NCBI RefSeq assembly: GCF_042664795.1
Contig: NZ_JBHTBN010000001.1
Span: forward strand, 744,001-808,000
DNA length: 64,000 nucleotides
Reading direction: 5' to 3'
Source: Jejudonia soesokkakensis
GTDB taxonomy: Bacteria > Bacteroidota > Bacteroidia > Flavobacteriales > Flavobacteriaceae
Under the pieces are notes generated by a model that worked only from the letters and a program-made list of their open reading frames with translations, had not been told where the DNA came from and ran no database searches. Positions 8,256 through 16,325 of the stretch are shown here, in pieces (position 1 is the first letter of the stretch; the number at the start of each line of letters is the position of its first letter). A program made the position numbers and the translations under genes.

Positions 8256-8462
8256 TTATGTTGTGTGACATGTATTTGAGCAATAATAGCACCCATTTAC
8301 TTTGGAATAATGCCTTTTGGCTTCACTTACTGCCAATTTACAACTTGAAAACTCACCTAGTTGAATTCGATTATCGGGCTTCGGGCAAAAGGTGCAATCC
8401 TCTCTATGTACTTCATGATCCCCGTTTGATTGCGTGTTTTTATTTACATAATATCGTGCCAT
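8256..8462 (-). CDS. Small Cys-rich protein, probable metal binder
   Basis: A 68-residue protein without signal peptide. It contains YYVNKNTQSNGDHEVH near the start, then C-x2-C (DCTFC), a lone Cys in FSSCKLAVSEAK, and C-x2-C-x3-C at the end (GCYYCSNTC). This Cys/His pattern suggests a zinc-ribbon-like fold. Similar short proteins occur widely in bacteria as conserved hypotheticals, as far as I recall. It is the first gene of the seven-gene operon (2 bp before the next gene) and has an inverted repeat TTACGGAAATCCGTAA about 55 bp upstream. Confidence 0.7.
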   Translation of the reverse strand: MARYYVNKNTQSNGDHEVHREDCTFCPKPDNRIQLGEFSSCKLAVSEAKRHYSKVNGCYYCSNTCHTT

Positions 8463-8516
8463 AATAAAGTTTTATAATTTACTTTATCAAACCTACATCC
8501 TTGTTTAATCAAATCC

Positions 8517-8532
8517 TTACGGAAATCCGTAA
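8517..8532. promoter_or_regulatory. Inverted repeat TTACGGA-AA-TCCGTAA, possible operator
   Basis: A perfect 7-bp inverted repeat with a 2-bp centre, about 55 bp upstream of the Cys-rich protein gene that starts at 8462 on the minus strand. Related sequences of form TACGG-N4-CC(G/T)(T/C)A occur at 8639-8652, 9405-9418, 11158-11171 and 12479-12492, all near the kinase/regulator pair at 8664-10989. Binding by that regulator is a guess from position and symmetry. Confidence 0.4.
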
Positions 8533-8540
8533 CACAATAA

Positions 8541-8565
8541 GAAAAGCACCATTGCTGGTGCCTTT
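8541..8565 (-). terminator. Terminator after the response regulator gene
   Basis: Read on the minus strand, AGGCACCA-GCAA-TGGTGCTTTTCTT forms a 7-8 bp stem with a 4-nt loop and a T-rich tail, about 100 bp after the regulator stop codon. It separates the two-component genes from the operon starting at 8462. Confidence 0.65.
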
Positions 8566-8663
8566 CTCTACTTCCCCAAGTCGTCAACACAACGTGTTAA
8601 CGTTACTACAATAGTAAAAAAAGGGTAGAGGTATTTTTTGAGGAAAACCGTATGTTGTAAAAT

Positions 8664-9329
8664 TTATAGTAATCCAAGATCCTTTACGATGCTTACCAAA
8701 TGGATGGCGTTGTTTGCCTTAAACTGAATCCGTAAGGCGTTGAGACGCTTTTCTACCGAACTTAAACTCGAAGGATTGACATTTTGGTCTTTAAAATACT
8801 GACTGATTTCTTGTTGGGATAACCCAAAGGACAACTGCTTTAGCAGTTCAATATCATAATCTTTTATTTCAAGGCTTTTAGGTTTTGATAGCGCTCCTGC
8901 CACTTGTGGAGAAACATACAATTCATTGTTATAGACCTTCTCTATGGCTTTTCTAAGCTCCACAGAGCCATTTCGATCTTTTAATACATAGGCGTTTATA
9001 GTGTGCTTTTTTATCAGTGATCTTACTTTCTGTAGTTGATCTTTCATCGAATATACGACGATGCGCAATGCTGGATGTTCAGTTCTTATAGTAGCTATTA
9101 ATTCTTCACCAGACGCGATTTTACAATCCCGATGGTCTTTTTTAAAGGATAAATCGGTAATTAATAAATCAAATGGATCACCTTCCAAATTGCTCTTTTT
9201 AAGTTTTAACCAGGCCTCATCGCAATATTGTGCACTTACAACTTCTTCGGCATTCATGGAGGTTACCATGGCTGAAACTCCTCTATTTACATCGTCGTGA
9301 TCGTCTACTACTAATACTTTTTGAAACAT
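8664..9329 (-). CDS. Response regulator with C-terminal helical DNA-binding domain
   Basis: I choose the ATG at 9329 (MFQKVLVVDDHDD), 222 residues: it places the receiver strand at the start and lies just 1 bp from the kinase stop at 9331. A longer frame to 9377 would overlap the kinase. The receiver domain covers about 1-130 with acidic pocket DD at 9-10, phospho-acceptor D59 (LLITDL) and K near 114 (YVLKDR). The C-terminus (155-222) reads IELLKQLSFGLSQQEISQ and SVEKRLNALRIQF, a helix-turn-helix of LuxR/NarL type though divergent. Partner of the kinase encoded immediately upstream; targets may be the small proteins nearby. Confidence 0.85.
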   Translation of the reverse strand: MFQKVLVVDDHDDVNRGVSAMVTSMNAEEVVSAQYCDEAWLKLKKSNLEGDPFDLLITDLSFKKDHRDCKIASGEELIATIRTEHPALRIVVYSMKDQLQKVRSLIKKHTINAYVLKDRNGSVELRKAIEKVYNNELYVSPQVAGALSKPKSLEIKDYDIELLKQLSFGLSQQEISQYFKDQNVNPSSLSSVEKRLNALRIQFKANNAIHLVSIVKDLGLL

Positions 9330-9330
9330 A

Positions 9331-10989
9331 CTACATACTAATTCTGGCTTTAAAGCCTTTATGGGGTTCTGATTCAAAACTAATTTTTCCTTTTATAGAA
9401 TTTATACGGTTTTCCGTATTGGATAGTCCAGTGCCTTTAACCAGAGTGCATCCCATGCCATTATCTGAATACTTGATATGTATTTTTTTTCTATTTATTT
9501 CAAAAGCTATATAAACAATTGTGGCCTTACTATGCTTTTTCATATTGATGAGTAGCTCTTGTAGTACTTTATAAATGGTTTTTCTTTTTAATGCTGAAGT
9601 TTTGTTCCAATCGATTTCTGAACTTGCTTTTAAAATAATATTGGTTTCTGAATTCTGAAAATGCAAAAGCAGTTCTTCCAGCTCTTTTCTGAAAGGTCTG
9701 TTACTCTCCAGAAGCGCATGTTCCTTCGAAATGTTTCTTGTTTTGTGGTAAATCTGTTCTAGTTCGTCAATGAGTTTTTCATCTGTGTTGGATTGCAGTT
9801 GAAGCTTCGTCATACACTGAAAAACATCATTTGCAACTTCATCATGCACCTTTTTTGAAATTCTGGACTCGGTTTCATATACTTGTTGTAATGCCTTTTT
9901 TTTGTGTCGTATGCGCTGGATGATATATAGAAATAAAATACTTAGAAGTAACAGCAATGCAACTCCAATCACAATAAGTAGTATAGTCTTACGATTTGCA
10001 CTTACCACCTCACTCTTCTGCAATTGTTTTTCCTTTTCAGTAAACAGGGATACATACGTATTAAAATTGCTTCGTTGTAATTCTTGTTCACTACGAAGGC
10101 TGTCTTTTATAGTGATATACTCAGGTGCTACTTTGGTTTCCCCAAGACGAATGTTTAAGTCTAAAGCACTTTCGATATGTTGTAGGTTATTTGTTGATTG
10201 AGCTACGTCCAGCGCTCTTGAGGCGAAGCTTAGCGCCTGTATGGTATCTCCTTTTAACGCATGGTATTCTGACAAATGTTCGAGACTGGTTTGGATCCCC
10301 GAATTGTAATTTAATCTTTCTCGAATGGTAAGTGCTTGTTCTAATTTTAGAAGCGCATCGGGTGTCCCTATAACAGATTCGACAACACCTAAGTTATCCA
10401 AAGAGCGTGCTATTTGGATACTGTCGTTGGTTTTAATACTCGTCGTATATGCTAGTCGAAATTGCTCTAATGCTTGCGGATAGGCTTTCTTTTCTTGAAA
10501 GACATATCCCATATTATTTTGAATATAGCTAAGCTGAGAGGGTTTTTTAGCTACAGAAGCAGCAAGTTCGTAGAACGAAAGCGCTTGATTATAATTTTTT
10601 CTTTTGCGGTAGATCATACCAAGATGATTATACGCTCCAAGAGTATATTCTGTAGTTACATCATCAGACTCTAGGGTATTCAGGATCTCTAATGCTTCTG
10701 TGTTGAGCAGTTCACTTTCGTCAAGATACCCTAATTTTCGCTGAATTTCTGCGAGTTGTCGTAGGGCATAGACAAGGGTTAGTGGCTCTTTATTTTTAAG
10801 TCCACTCGCCTTATAGTCTGAATAAAATCGGTAAGCGTTTGCCAAGTCATTTTTTTCAATAGGCTTTATAATCCGCTGGTTATAGTAGGCAAGGCTGTCG
10901 GTTTTCGTTTGTGCGACCAAGGAACCAGATACAGCAATTTGCACGATAGCGTATAACAAAATGAGGGACGAAAAATACTGGTTTTTCAT
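9331..10989 (-). CDS. TPR-containing sensor histidine kinase
   Basis: A 552-residue membrane kinase. It has a signal peptide (about 1-26), periplasmic tetratricopeptide repeats (about 70-290, for example NHLGMIYRKRKNYNQALSFY), a coiled coil, one membrane helix at 335-357, then a HisKA_3-type dimerisation helix with phospho-acceptor H382 in KKVHDEVANDVF. A divergent HATPase_c domain (about 455-552) follows, with N-box ELLINMKKH and G-box DNGMG. The usual His-Asp of HisKA_3 (DLHD) is VHDE here. Coupled to the regulator gene. The periplasmic TPR array probably senses a peptide or envelope signal. It is a more distant relative of the two kinases at 22558 and 24527. Confidence 0.9.
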   Translation of the reverse strand: MKNQYFSSLILLYAIVQIAVSGSLVAQTKTDSLAYYNQRIIKPIEKNDLANAYRFYSDYKASGLKNKEPLTLVYALRQLAEIQRKLGYLDESELLNTEALEILNTLESDDVTTEYTLGAYNHLGMIYRKRKNYNQALSFYELAASVAKKPSQLSYIQNNMGYVFQEKKAYPQALEQFRLAYTTSIKTNDSIQIARSLDNLGVVESVIGTPDALLKLEQALTIRERLNYNSGIQTSLEHLSEYHALKGDTIQALSFASRALDVAQSTNNLQHIESALDLNIRLGETKVAPEYITIKDSLRSEQELQRSNFNTYVSLFTEKEKQLQKSEVVSANRKTILLIVIGVALLLLLSILFLYIIQRIRHKKKALQQVYETESRISKKVHDEVANDVFQCMTKLQLQSNTDEKLIDELEQIYHKTRNISKEHALLESNRPFRKELEELLLHFQNSETNIILKASSEIDWNKTSALKRKTIYKVLQELLINMKKHSKATIVYIAFEINRKKIHIKYSDNGMGCTLVKGTGLSNTENRINSIKGKISFESEPHKGFKARISM

Positions 10990-11023
10990 CCCTCTAAAGT
11001 ACTAACAAATTATTGGTTTTTCA

Positions 11024-11197
11024 TCATCCATCAACACCATCATCTCCAGGGGGTGGTGGAGGCGGAGGGGGTGGAATGTTCCCTTCTTCGTCACAGCATG
11101 CGACAGGAGTTGAGGTTCCTACAAGGGTTTCCGGAGTGCAAGAGAAAATTCCTGCATTGAGGAAAACCGTACAAATTATCATCACTATTTTCTTCAT
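11024..11197 (-). CDS. 57-residue polyproline lipoprotein
   Basis: A short minus-strand gene: ATG at 11197, TGA at 11024-11026. The product starts MKKIVMIICTVFLNAGIFSC, a plausible lipoprotein signal with Cys at position 20. It continues with TPETLVGTSTPVACCDEEGN, nine consecutive prolines, and the acidic end GDDGVDG. It lies 34 bp upstream of the kinase gene in the same direction, so it may be the first gene of the kinase operon and a signal or accessory for it. On the forward strand the same DNA appears as a polyglycine frame, which I reject. Confidence 0.6.
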   Translation of the reverse strand: MKKIVMIICTVFLNAGIFSCTPETLVGTSTPVACCDEEGNIPPPPPPPPPGDDGVDG

Positions 11198-11553
11198 TTT
11201 GAATTGTTATTAAGGATCGGACATAGGAATGGCCGACCAAGATTGATACTCAGTTATAGGTTGCAGCGCTTGGCTGCATAGAAAAAAATGGAGACGTCTC
11301 TCCGGTGAGAAGTATGGAGTGAAACAGTCAGATAGATTTGATTACTTCTCATGGATCATTTCCATCCAACCTTGCAACTCCGTTACAATTATTAAGACCT
11401 TATTCCTGTAAGGATAGGGCGTTCAACAATTATGGAACAAATAAAAGAGGTTTTAAAAAAAATGAGTTGGGAAATAGTAGGGAAGTACTTGTGAGGATAT
11501 TGGGAACTTTGTTCACAAGGGTTTTCAAAAAGAAATTGTAATTTTCAGTCGGT
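11198..11553. other. Intergenic stretch, no gene supported
   Basis: Divergent promoter region between the small lipoprotein (minus) and the membrane protein at 11554 (plus). It contains a GCAGC-GCTTG-GCTGC hairpin near 11262-11277 and the palindrome GAGACGTCTC near 11289-11298. A 67-codon forward frame at 11338-11541 has low-complexity composition and no family likeness, and I do not call it. Confidence 0.6.
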
Positions 11554-12204
11554 ATGAATAAGAAACGAAATCAGGATAAATTATTAGAAGCCGTTTTTAA
11601 AAAAGCACAATCTGAGGATGCTCCAGATTCAGCTAATGGAATAGCTACCCACATACATCGCGCGTTAGAAACATCATGTACGCAGCCAATAAGTGTTGAT
11701 GCAATTCGTGGATATTTTACGAAATTTAAAAAGGAAGAAGATTTTAATATTTCACAAGTGGCTAAAGATCAATTTGCCATGTATGTAGGTAAAACTGATT
11801 TTAAAGATTTCCTGAATAAGGATACCAGGAAGGTCATAAACAAGAAACGATACCAATTTTTAATTACTGTATTGATACTTGTAATCGCATTTTTTATGTA
11901 CGATAGTACACGTAAAAAATGTATGATTTGGGATACGAACCGATATGTAAAAATTCATTGTGAAGAAGCAAATGCAAAGCCTATAAATCGAATGTTATTA
12001 AATAATTTTAAAAAGTTGAATCCTGAATGTAGCTCTAGTTTCTTTTTTGATGCTTCGGGAGCCCCAAAAGTGTGGTATTATAAAAAAGGGAAAGGAGATT
12101 TAGATTTATACAGCATGCCTGGGATACATCCCGTTAATGGAAAAACTTTAAATGATATTACACTATATATGATTAAAGCGCATCTTTGTGACAGTTTAAA
12201 GTGA
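11554..12204 (+). CDS. Single-pass membrane protein, N-terminal cytosolic domain
   Basis: A 216-residue protein. Residues 1-100 are cytosolic and helical (MNKKRNQDKLLEAVFKK; DAIRGYFTKFKKEEDF). One membrane helix lies at about 106-122 (FLITVLILVIAFFMYD), and an extracytoplasmic domain of about 90 residues contains CMIWDTNRYVKIHCEE and FFDASGAPKVWYYKKG, ending MPGIHPVNGKTLNDITLYMI. The C-terminal part recurs, to my recollection, in flavobacterial proteins of unknown function. A strong terminator follows. It may belong with the adjacent two-component genes, but nothing shows this directly. Confidence 0.7.
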   Translation: MNKKRNQDKLLEAVFKKAQSEDAPDSANGIATHIHRALETSCTQPISVDAIRGYFTKFKKEEDFNISQVAKDQFAMYVGKTDFKDFLNKDTRKVINKKRYQFLITVLILVIAFFMYDSTRKKCMIWDTNRYVKIHCEEANAKPINRMLLNNFKKLNPECSSSFFFDASGAPKVWYYKKGKGDLDLYSMPGIHPVNGKTLNDITLYMIKAHLCDSLK

Positions 12205-12228
12205 AACTTTTGTGGGTTGAGATTACAT

Positions 12229-12263
12229 AAAAAACCGTCACAGTTTAAATGTGACGGTTTTTT
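12229..12263. terminator. Bidirectional terminator
   Basis: AAAACCGTCACA and TGTGACGGTTTTTT form a 12-bp stem with a short loop, with A-run before and T-run after. It sits between the convergent genes ending at 12204 (plus) and 12279 (minus) and can serve both. Confidence 0.9.
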
Positions 12264-12278
12264 CTGGGCTCAAACAAA

Positions 12279-12428
12279 TTAATTTTTACATCCATATTTA
12301 CTACAAGAAATATTTTCAGTAGTATTTGACCAATGACTTGAATGCAAGTTCGTGTCTGTACCACATCCAGTGGTGCCTCCTTTTTGTCCTTTGTGGATTT
12401 CATTTGTTGGTATATGTTTAACTGCCAT
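12279..12428 (-). CDS. 49-residue Gly/Thr/Cys-rich peptide
   Basis: A minus-strand gene with ATG at 12428 and TAA at 12279-12281. The product starts MAVKHIPTNEIHKGQKGG and then reads TTGCGTDTNLHSSHWSNTT and ENISCSKYGCKN. The Gly-Gly followed by a Ser/Thr/Cys-rich tail is reminiscent of double-glycine peptide precursors, but no modification or export enzyme is next to it. A TGAGGATATCCGTA motif lies about 50 bp upstream, similar to the motifs around the two-component genes, and a strong terminator follows. The short length and real upstream spacing support a gene; the function is unknown. Confidence 0.6.
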   Translation of the reverse strand: MAVKHIPTNEIHKGQKGGTTGCGTDTNLHSSHWSNTTENISCSKYGCKN

Positions 12429-13152
12429 AATGAATTGTATTTAGAATGTTAATGTCTGTAATTATTTTCAAATTACTTTACGGATATCCTCAGTTACACA
12501 AAAAATAAAACCCTAATATTAAGTCTCTATGTGTTTAATCCTATTAGAGTTAGTCGTCACCTACTTGTGCATACGATTTGGAATACGTTTTTCGATTTTA
12601 AGCGGAAGGATGGCCTCGGAAAGTCCTGTAAATAAAGGGGTTTAATTTTTACATGTTTATGTTCAGATCTACTATTCTTTTATAATGCTTTACGCTGTGA
12701 ATGTGCTATTTAAAAAAAAACAGGGAAAAAGTAAAACAGCAAGTATATATAGGCTAGGCCTTCGATACCTCAATAGTATTCTACTTCTTCTAAAGTCAGG
12801 TTTATAAATAAAGACGGAAACCACCCCCTTGACGTTAAATAAAAACTGCACAACAGCAAACCCGTAGCTTATTTTAAAAACATATAAGTGTCAATTAATT
12901 AGTGAGTGTCAAATAATAAGCGTAGGTTTGCCTCACAATAAAATCACCTATCAAGTTTTAAGGTAGTATATAGTATAATTAGTCTTACGAGTTTTTCTCT
13001 TCTTTCCAATTTTATTTTTACAATTACTTTTTCAATAGTGTTTTTAAGTTAATGAATTGCCTATGCAATTTTATTATAATTCTTTAGTATGCTTTTCTTA
13101 CCTAGGATGTTTTTATTGGAAAAAATAATTAATAATTTAAAATTAAGTAAAA
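12429..13152. other. Long intergenic region and cspA leader
   Basis: I see no gene in these 724 bp. The part before the cold-shock gene (about 12950-13152) is very AT-rich and contains the inverted repeat AATTGC-CTAT-GCAATT near 13058-13073. A long structured 5' leader is typical of cold-shock genes, so this is a plausible regulatory UTR; the promoter is not resolved. Confidence 0.5.
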
Positions 13153-13347
13153 ATGCAAGAAGGAACAGTAAAGTTTTTTAACAACTCAAAAGGATTCGGA
13201 TTTATTAAATCATCAGAAACAGGCGAAGATATTTTCGTACACAATTCTGGTTTAACAGATGATATTAGAGAAGATGATAAAGTTCAGTATAACACTGAAC
13301 AAGGAAGAAAAGGATTAAACGCTATTAACGTTGTAGTTGTAGACTAA
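13153..13347 (+). CDS. Cold-shock protein (CspA family)
   Basis: A 64-residue single cold-shock domain, an OB-fold RNA/DNA chaperone of the cytosol that melts RNA structure. Both nucleic-acid-binding motifs are present: RNP1 KGFGFI (13-18) and RNP2 DIFVHN (26-31). The N-terminus MQEGTVKFFNNSKGFGF is canonical. Full length for the family. It is monocistronic, with a long leader upstream and a strong terminator about 40 bp downstream. Confidence 0.97.
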   Translation: MQEGTVKFFNNSKGFGFIKSSETGEDIFVHNSGLTDDIREDDKVQYNTEQGRKGLNAINVVVVD

Positions 13348-13387
13348 ATCTAATTACTCGTTACTTCTTATGGGGTAACGCTGTATA

Positions 13388-13421
13388 TAAAAAGACCGTT
13401 CTACTAGAACGGTCTTTTTTT
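13388..13421 (+). terminator. Terminator of the cold-shock gene
   Basis: AAAGACCGTTCT-ACT-AGAACGGTCTTTTTTT: a 12-bp stem with a 3-nt loop followed by a T-run. Confidence 0.92.
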
Positions 13422-13700
13422 GTTTAACCTACAGTGACTGGTCTCGTTTCAATTGGATACCTTTAAAAGGTAGAGGTTTTCCGTGTTTTTCAACTGTGTT
13501 GTATGCAGTACTATCATTATCTGAGATGCTCCTGCATTGTTTAGTATTGTACGTGCATTTTAAATTAACATTCTACTTTTTATACAGAACTATTAATGTT
13601 TTGGCCAATAGGTCTTTGGTAGATAAATTTCCATTAGATACAACCTCTATACTACAAGAATTGAACGAACGGTTATATAGTGAATAGCTATGACTAAGTT
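13422..13700. other. Intergenic, possible gene relic
   Basis: A forward frame 13496-13687 begins only at GTG. Its last 19 codons (FPLDTTSILQELNERLYSE) look protein-like but the N-terminal part does not. It could be the end of a decayed gene. I call no intact gene here. Confidence 0.3.
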
Positions 13701-14456
13701 TTAGTTCTTCGACCTCCCTTTATTAGTTTTTTCTCTAGATACCTCTTTTTCGTTACTAGCCATTGCGGTACATACTCCTTCTTCGATTTTGCACACGAAA
13801 TTGACGGAGTTATTAGTTTTACGGGTCCAATCTGAGTCAGTTGAAGTCGAACCATCATTCCAAGTCCATGTAATTTTTAAATTACAGTCTCCGTCGGGAC
13901 AATCAGTTGTTGGTATAATACATTCACCATCTACTACTGGTATTGTGGTCGTTTTACCACCACAACTTTTAGTAACAGTTATATCTTGTAAACTTACTTT
14001 TCCAGCACCTCCGCCGGTACCACGTACCATAGCTCCTTCGGTAGTATTTACCGTATTTGATACGGGTTTAGTAAGACTAGGTGTGCTCTTATCTATTTCC
14101 GATCTTATAGTGAGTGGTTTGTGTTGCCTTTTCCCTGTTGGCAATCCACTTGCCGCATCTCTTGGACTTATCACTTCAGTTACCGAATTATCTGTAGAAC
14201 TAACACTAAATTCTGATTTTGCCTTGTAATAATCATATCCTTTTTTACTCGAGGCATTAGTAGCTCTAATGTCATTTGAATTCTTTACATTGGTTTCAAA
14301 TACTACTGAAAATCCAGTATCTGTAGGGCTAATTACGCACCTAACATTTTTTTCTGATTCATAACCTACTGATTTTGAAGATGCCTCTTGTGCAGTTAGC
14401 TGAGTTGAGGTACATGTAATAGCTACTAGGGCTATTGTAATGATTTTTGTTTTCAT
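13701..14456 (-). CDS. Secreted protein with an Hcp-like motif
   Basis: A 251-residue protein with a signal peptide (about 1-22, ending TQLTAQ). The middle contains SPRDAASGLPTGKRQHKP followed by an I-D-K-S-T-P segment, which matches what I know of the strand-loop of Hcp-type (type VI tube) proteins, and a KVSLQDITVTKSCGG strand. After that comes a Cys-containing, Trp-rich beta section and a charged tail. A classical Hcp has no signal peptide, so this is not a standard tube protein; it may be an exported relative. No other type VI genes are in the window. Single gene with long flanking AT-rich spacers. Confidence 0.6.
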   Translation of the reverse strand: MKTKIITIALVAITCTSTQLTAQEASSKSVGYESEKNVRCVISPTDTGFSVVFETNVKNSNDIRATNASSKKGYDYYKAKSEFSVSSTDNSVTEVISPRDAASGLPTGKRQHKPLTIRSEIDKSTPSLTKPVSNTVNTTEGAMVRGTGGGAGKVSLQDITVTKSCGGKTTTIPVVDGECIIPTTDCPDGDCNLKITWTWNDGSTSTDSDWTRKTNNSVNFVCKIEEGVCTAMASNEKEVSREKTNKGRSKN

Positions 14457-14819
14457 AATTTCTATTGTTTAGATATTGTATTTTAGATAGTATGTGTACT
14501 TAAGTTCAAAAAGCGTTGCCAATAACCCCAGCACTAATACATTTCAATTGTATTCTATTTAAAATTGCTTATGAAAAGTAATTTTTTTTAAATAATTTTA
14601 ATTAACCTTTACGTCTTTATCATGTTGATTTAAAGCGTATTAAATGTAATGATATTTTGCGAATTACAGCTATTTTATGAAAACTATTTTTGCCAGAAAT
14701 AAGATCGTAGCAATTTATGAGGAAACGAATTTGTAATATTTGGTTAGGAATTTGGTTTTGCAGATGTTGGTAACTCTTGAATTACTATGTTTTGAGACAA
14801 GTTCTTGGTATGTAAACAA
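14457..14819. other. Intergenic, nothing recognised
   Basis: Very AT-rich spacer upstream of the secreted-protein gene and downstream of the oxidoreductase gene. No frame, hairpin or repeat stands out. Confidence 0.6.
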
Positions 14820-16022
14820 TTACCTTCCAAATTTATAATATTCCAAAAATGGATGTGGAATCCCTTTTAGACTGGCGCCTATCGCTTGCATTCCCATGAC
14901 GCTAAATGTAATGCCATTCCCTCCAAACCCTAAGACATAATGTTCATTTATTGTTGGATCTGGTTTGCCCATATAGGGTAATCCGTCTTTTGTTTCGCCA
15001 AATGTTCCTGCCCATGAATAGTCTGCTACAAAGGCAAGTTCTGGAAATATAACCTTACAACTTTTAGTGAGTGCTTTTTCTTTTTTTTCGAGAAGTGCGT
15101 CCCGAAGCTTTGCATTCTTGAACTTCTCGTCACCTCCACCCATGATGATCCGTCCTTCAGGCGTATTTCTAAAATATAAATACGGTTTTGAAGTATCCCA
15201 GAAAATATGTTTTTTAAACGCAAGTGGAATGGTTGTCAATGCTTCAGAAGCAAGGGCATAGGTGCTTTTTAAATCCACGATATCTTCCTTAAGCGTTTTG
15301 ACACTTTCGTAGCCTGTGCAATGTAACACATGGCTAGCTGTAATTGAATTTCCGCGATTTGTTAGAAGGTGTAGGGTATCCTCTTGCTGTTTGATCTCAG
15401 TTACTTCGGTCCTGTCATAGATTTGTAACCCCTGATCTACGCAAACTTGTAATAGGTCCTGGGTAAATCTATACGGATCCATACAGGCACCCGATGCAGA
15501 CACGATACCTGCACGCCCTTTTTTAATTCCGAGGTCCTGTAATTGTTCGGCTTCTAGCCAAGACACTTTAAATCCATGTTCTTTTCGTGCATTATATTCT
15601 TTTTGGAGAACGGCTATATCTTTCTTATGGGTGGTGAAATAGACACTTTTTTTACGTTCAAAATCACAGTCACTTTTAATTTTTTTAACCAGTTTTTCGA
15701 GTGTGAAGATTGCCTTTTCACATTCCTTATAGCTGGAAACAGCGAGGGTTAGTCCTACTTGATCAATAAGCTCATGTAAGGCAACATCTATTTCATACTG
15801 AAGCATGGCAGTACTGGCAGCACTGCTGCCATTAAAAACATCCCGGCGATCTAGCATAACTACGGTATAATTTTCTTGTAGCAACTGGTAAGCTATTAGT
15901 GCTCCGGTAATGCCTGCTCCAAGAATGACAACTTCGGTTTTTAGATCTTCTTTTAAGGAAGGATAGCTTGTATCCATCGCATTTTTTATCAGCCAGAAAG
16001 GTTCGTTTGTTCGGATATCCAT
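14820..16022 (-). CDS. FAD-dependent oxidoreductase (DAO family)
   Basis: A 400-residue flavoprotein of the D-amino-acid oxidase / glycine oxidase fold. Rossmann motif GAGITG at 35-40 binds FAD, VVMLDRRDV supplies the ribose-binding acidic residue, and the C-terminal GFGGNGITFSVMGMQA closes the flavin site. Members oxidise amines or amino acids; the substrate cannot be read here. An N-terminal extension DIRTNEPFWLIKN precedes the fold and is conserved in the truncated copy at 16847-16990, which supports the start. No operon partner. Confidence 0.9.
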   Translation of the reverse strand: MDIRTNEPFWLIKNAMDTSYPSLKEDLKTEVVILGAGITGALIAYQLLQENYTVVMLDRRDVFNGSSAASTAMLQYEIDVALHELIDQVGLTLAVSSYKECEKAIFTLEKLVKKIKSDCDFERKKSVYFTTHKKDIAVLQKEYNARKEHGFKVSWLEAEQLQDLGIKKGRAGIVSASGACMDPYRFTQDLLQVCVDQGLQIYDRTEVTEIKQQEDTLHLLTNRGNSITASHVLHCTGYESVKTLKEDIVDLKSTYALASEALTTIPLAFKKHIFWDTSKPYLYFRNTPEGRIIMGGGDEKFKNAKLRDALLEKKEKALTKSCKVIFPELAFVADYSWAGTFGETKDGLPYMGKPDPTINEHYVLGFGGNGITFSVMGMQAIGASLKGIPHPFLEYYKFGR

Positions 16023-16269
16023 GATTTTTATTTTAATTAAAAATACTTCAAGACACTGCTAGCTGATACTTATGTTGGGGAAACATTAACCAATTGGCAT
16101 AATGTATTATTTCTTACATAACTTCGGAAAGCTATGTTGGTTTTTTTATACCTAACAGGTCCGAACGGGTATTATCTTCTTGTTTTTAGTGATTTACCTA
16201 CAATGGCTGAAAAGAAAATACCTTAATTTTTAAACTTACCTAAGATAGGTAAGGGTGCTTCTTATTCAA

Positions 16270-16311
16270 AAAAAATCTCTTTCAGAAAAAACTTTTGAAA
16301 GAGAGATGTTC
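16270..16311 (-). terminator. Terminator of the copper-binding protein gene
   Basis: On the minus strand ATCTCTCTTTCA...TGAAAGAGAT forms a stem of about 10 bp followed by TTTTTTTT, 15 bp after the stop of the four-helix protein gene. A second small hairpin CTTACCT-AAGAT-AGGTAAG lies at 16236-16254. Confidence 0.8.
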
Positions 16312-16325
16312 TCTGTGATAGCCTA

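Noticed and set aside
9405..9418. TACGGTTTTCCGTA as an operator
   Set aside because: It lies within the coding end of the kinase gene, so symmetry there may come from codons; kept only as part of the motif observation.
11013..11213. Forward frame with a polyglycine run
   Set aside because: It is the reverse complement of the polyproline small lipoprotein at 11024-11197, which has a signal peptide and better context.
11338..11541. 67-codon forward frame
   Set aside because: No family likeness, low-quality composition, and it overlaps a likely promoter region for the gene at 11554.
13496..13687. Forward frame with GTG start
   Set aside because: Only the last 19 codons look protein-like; a relic is possible, but an intact gene is not supported.
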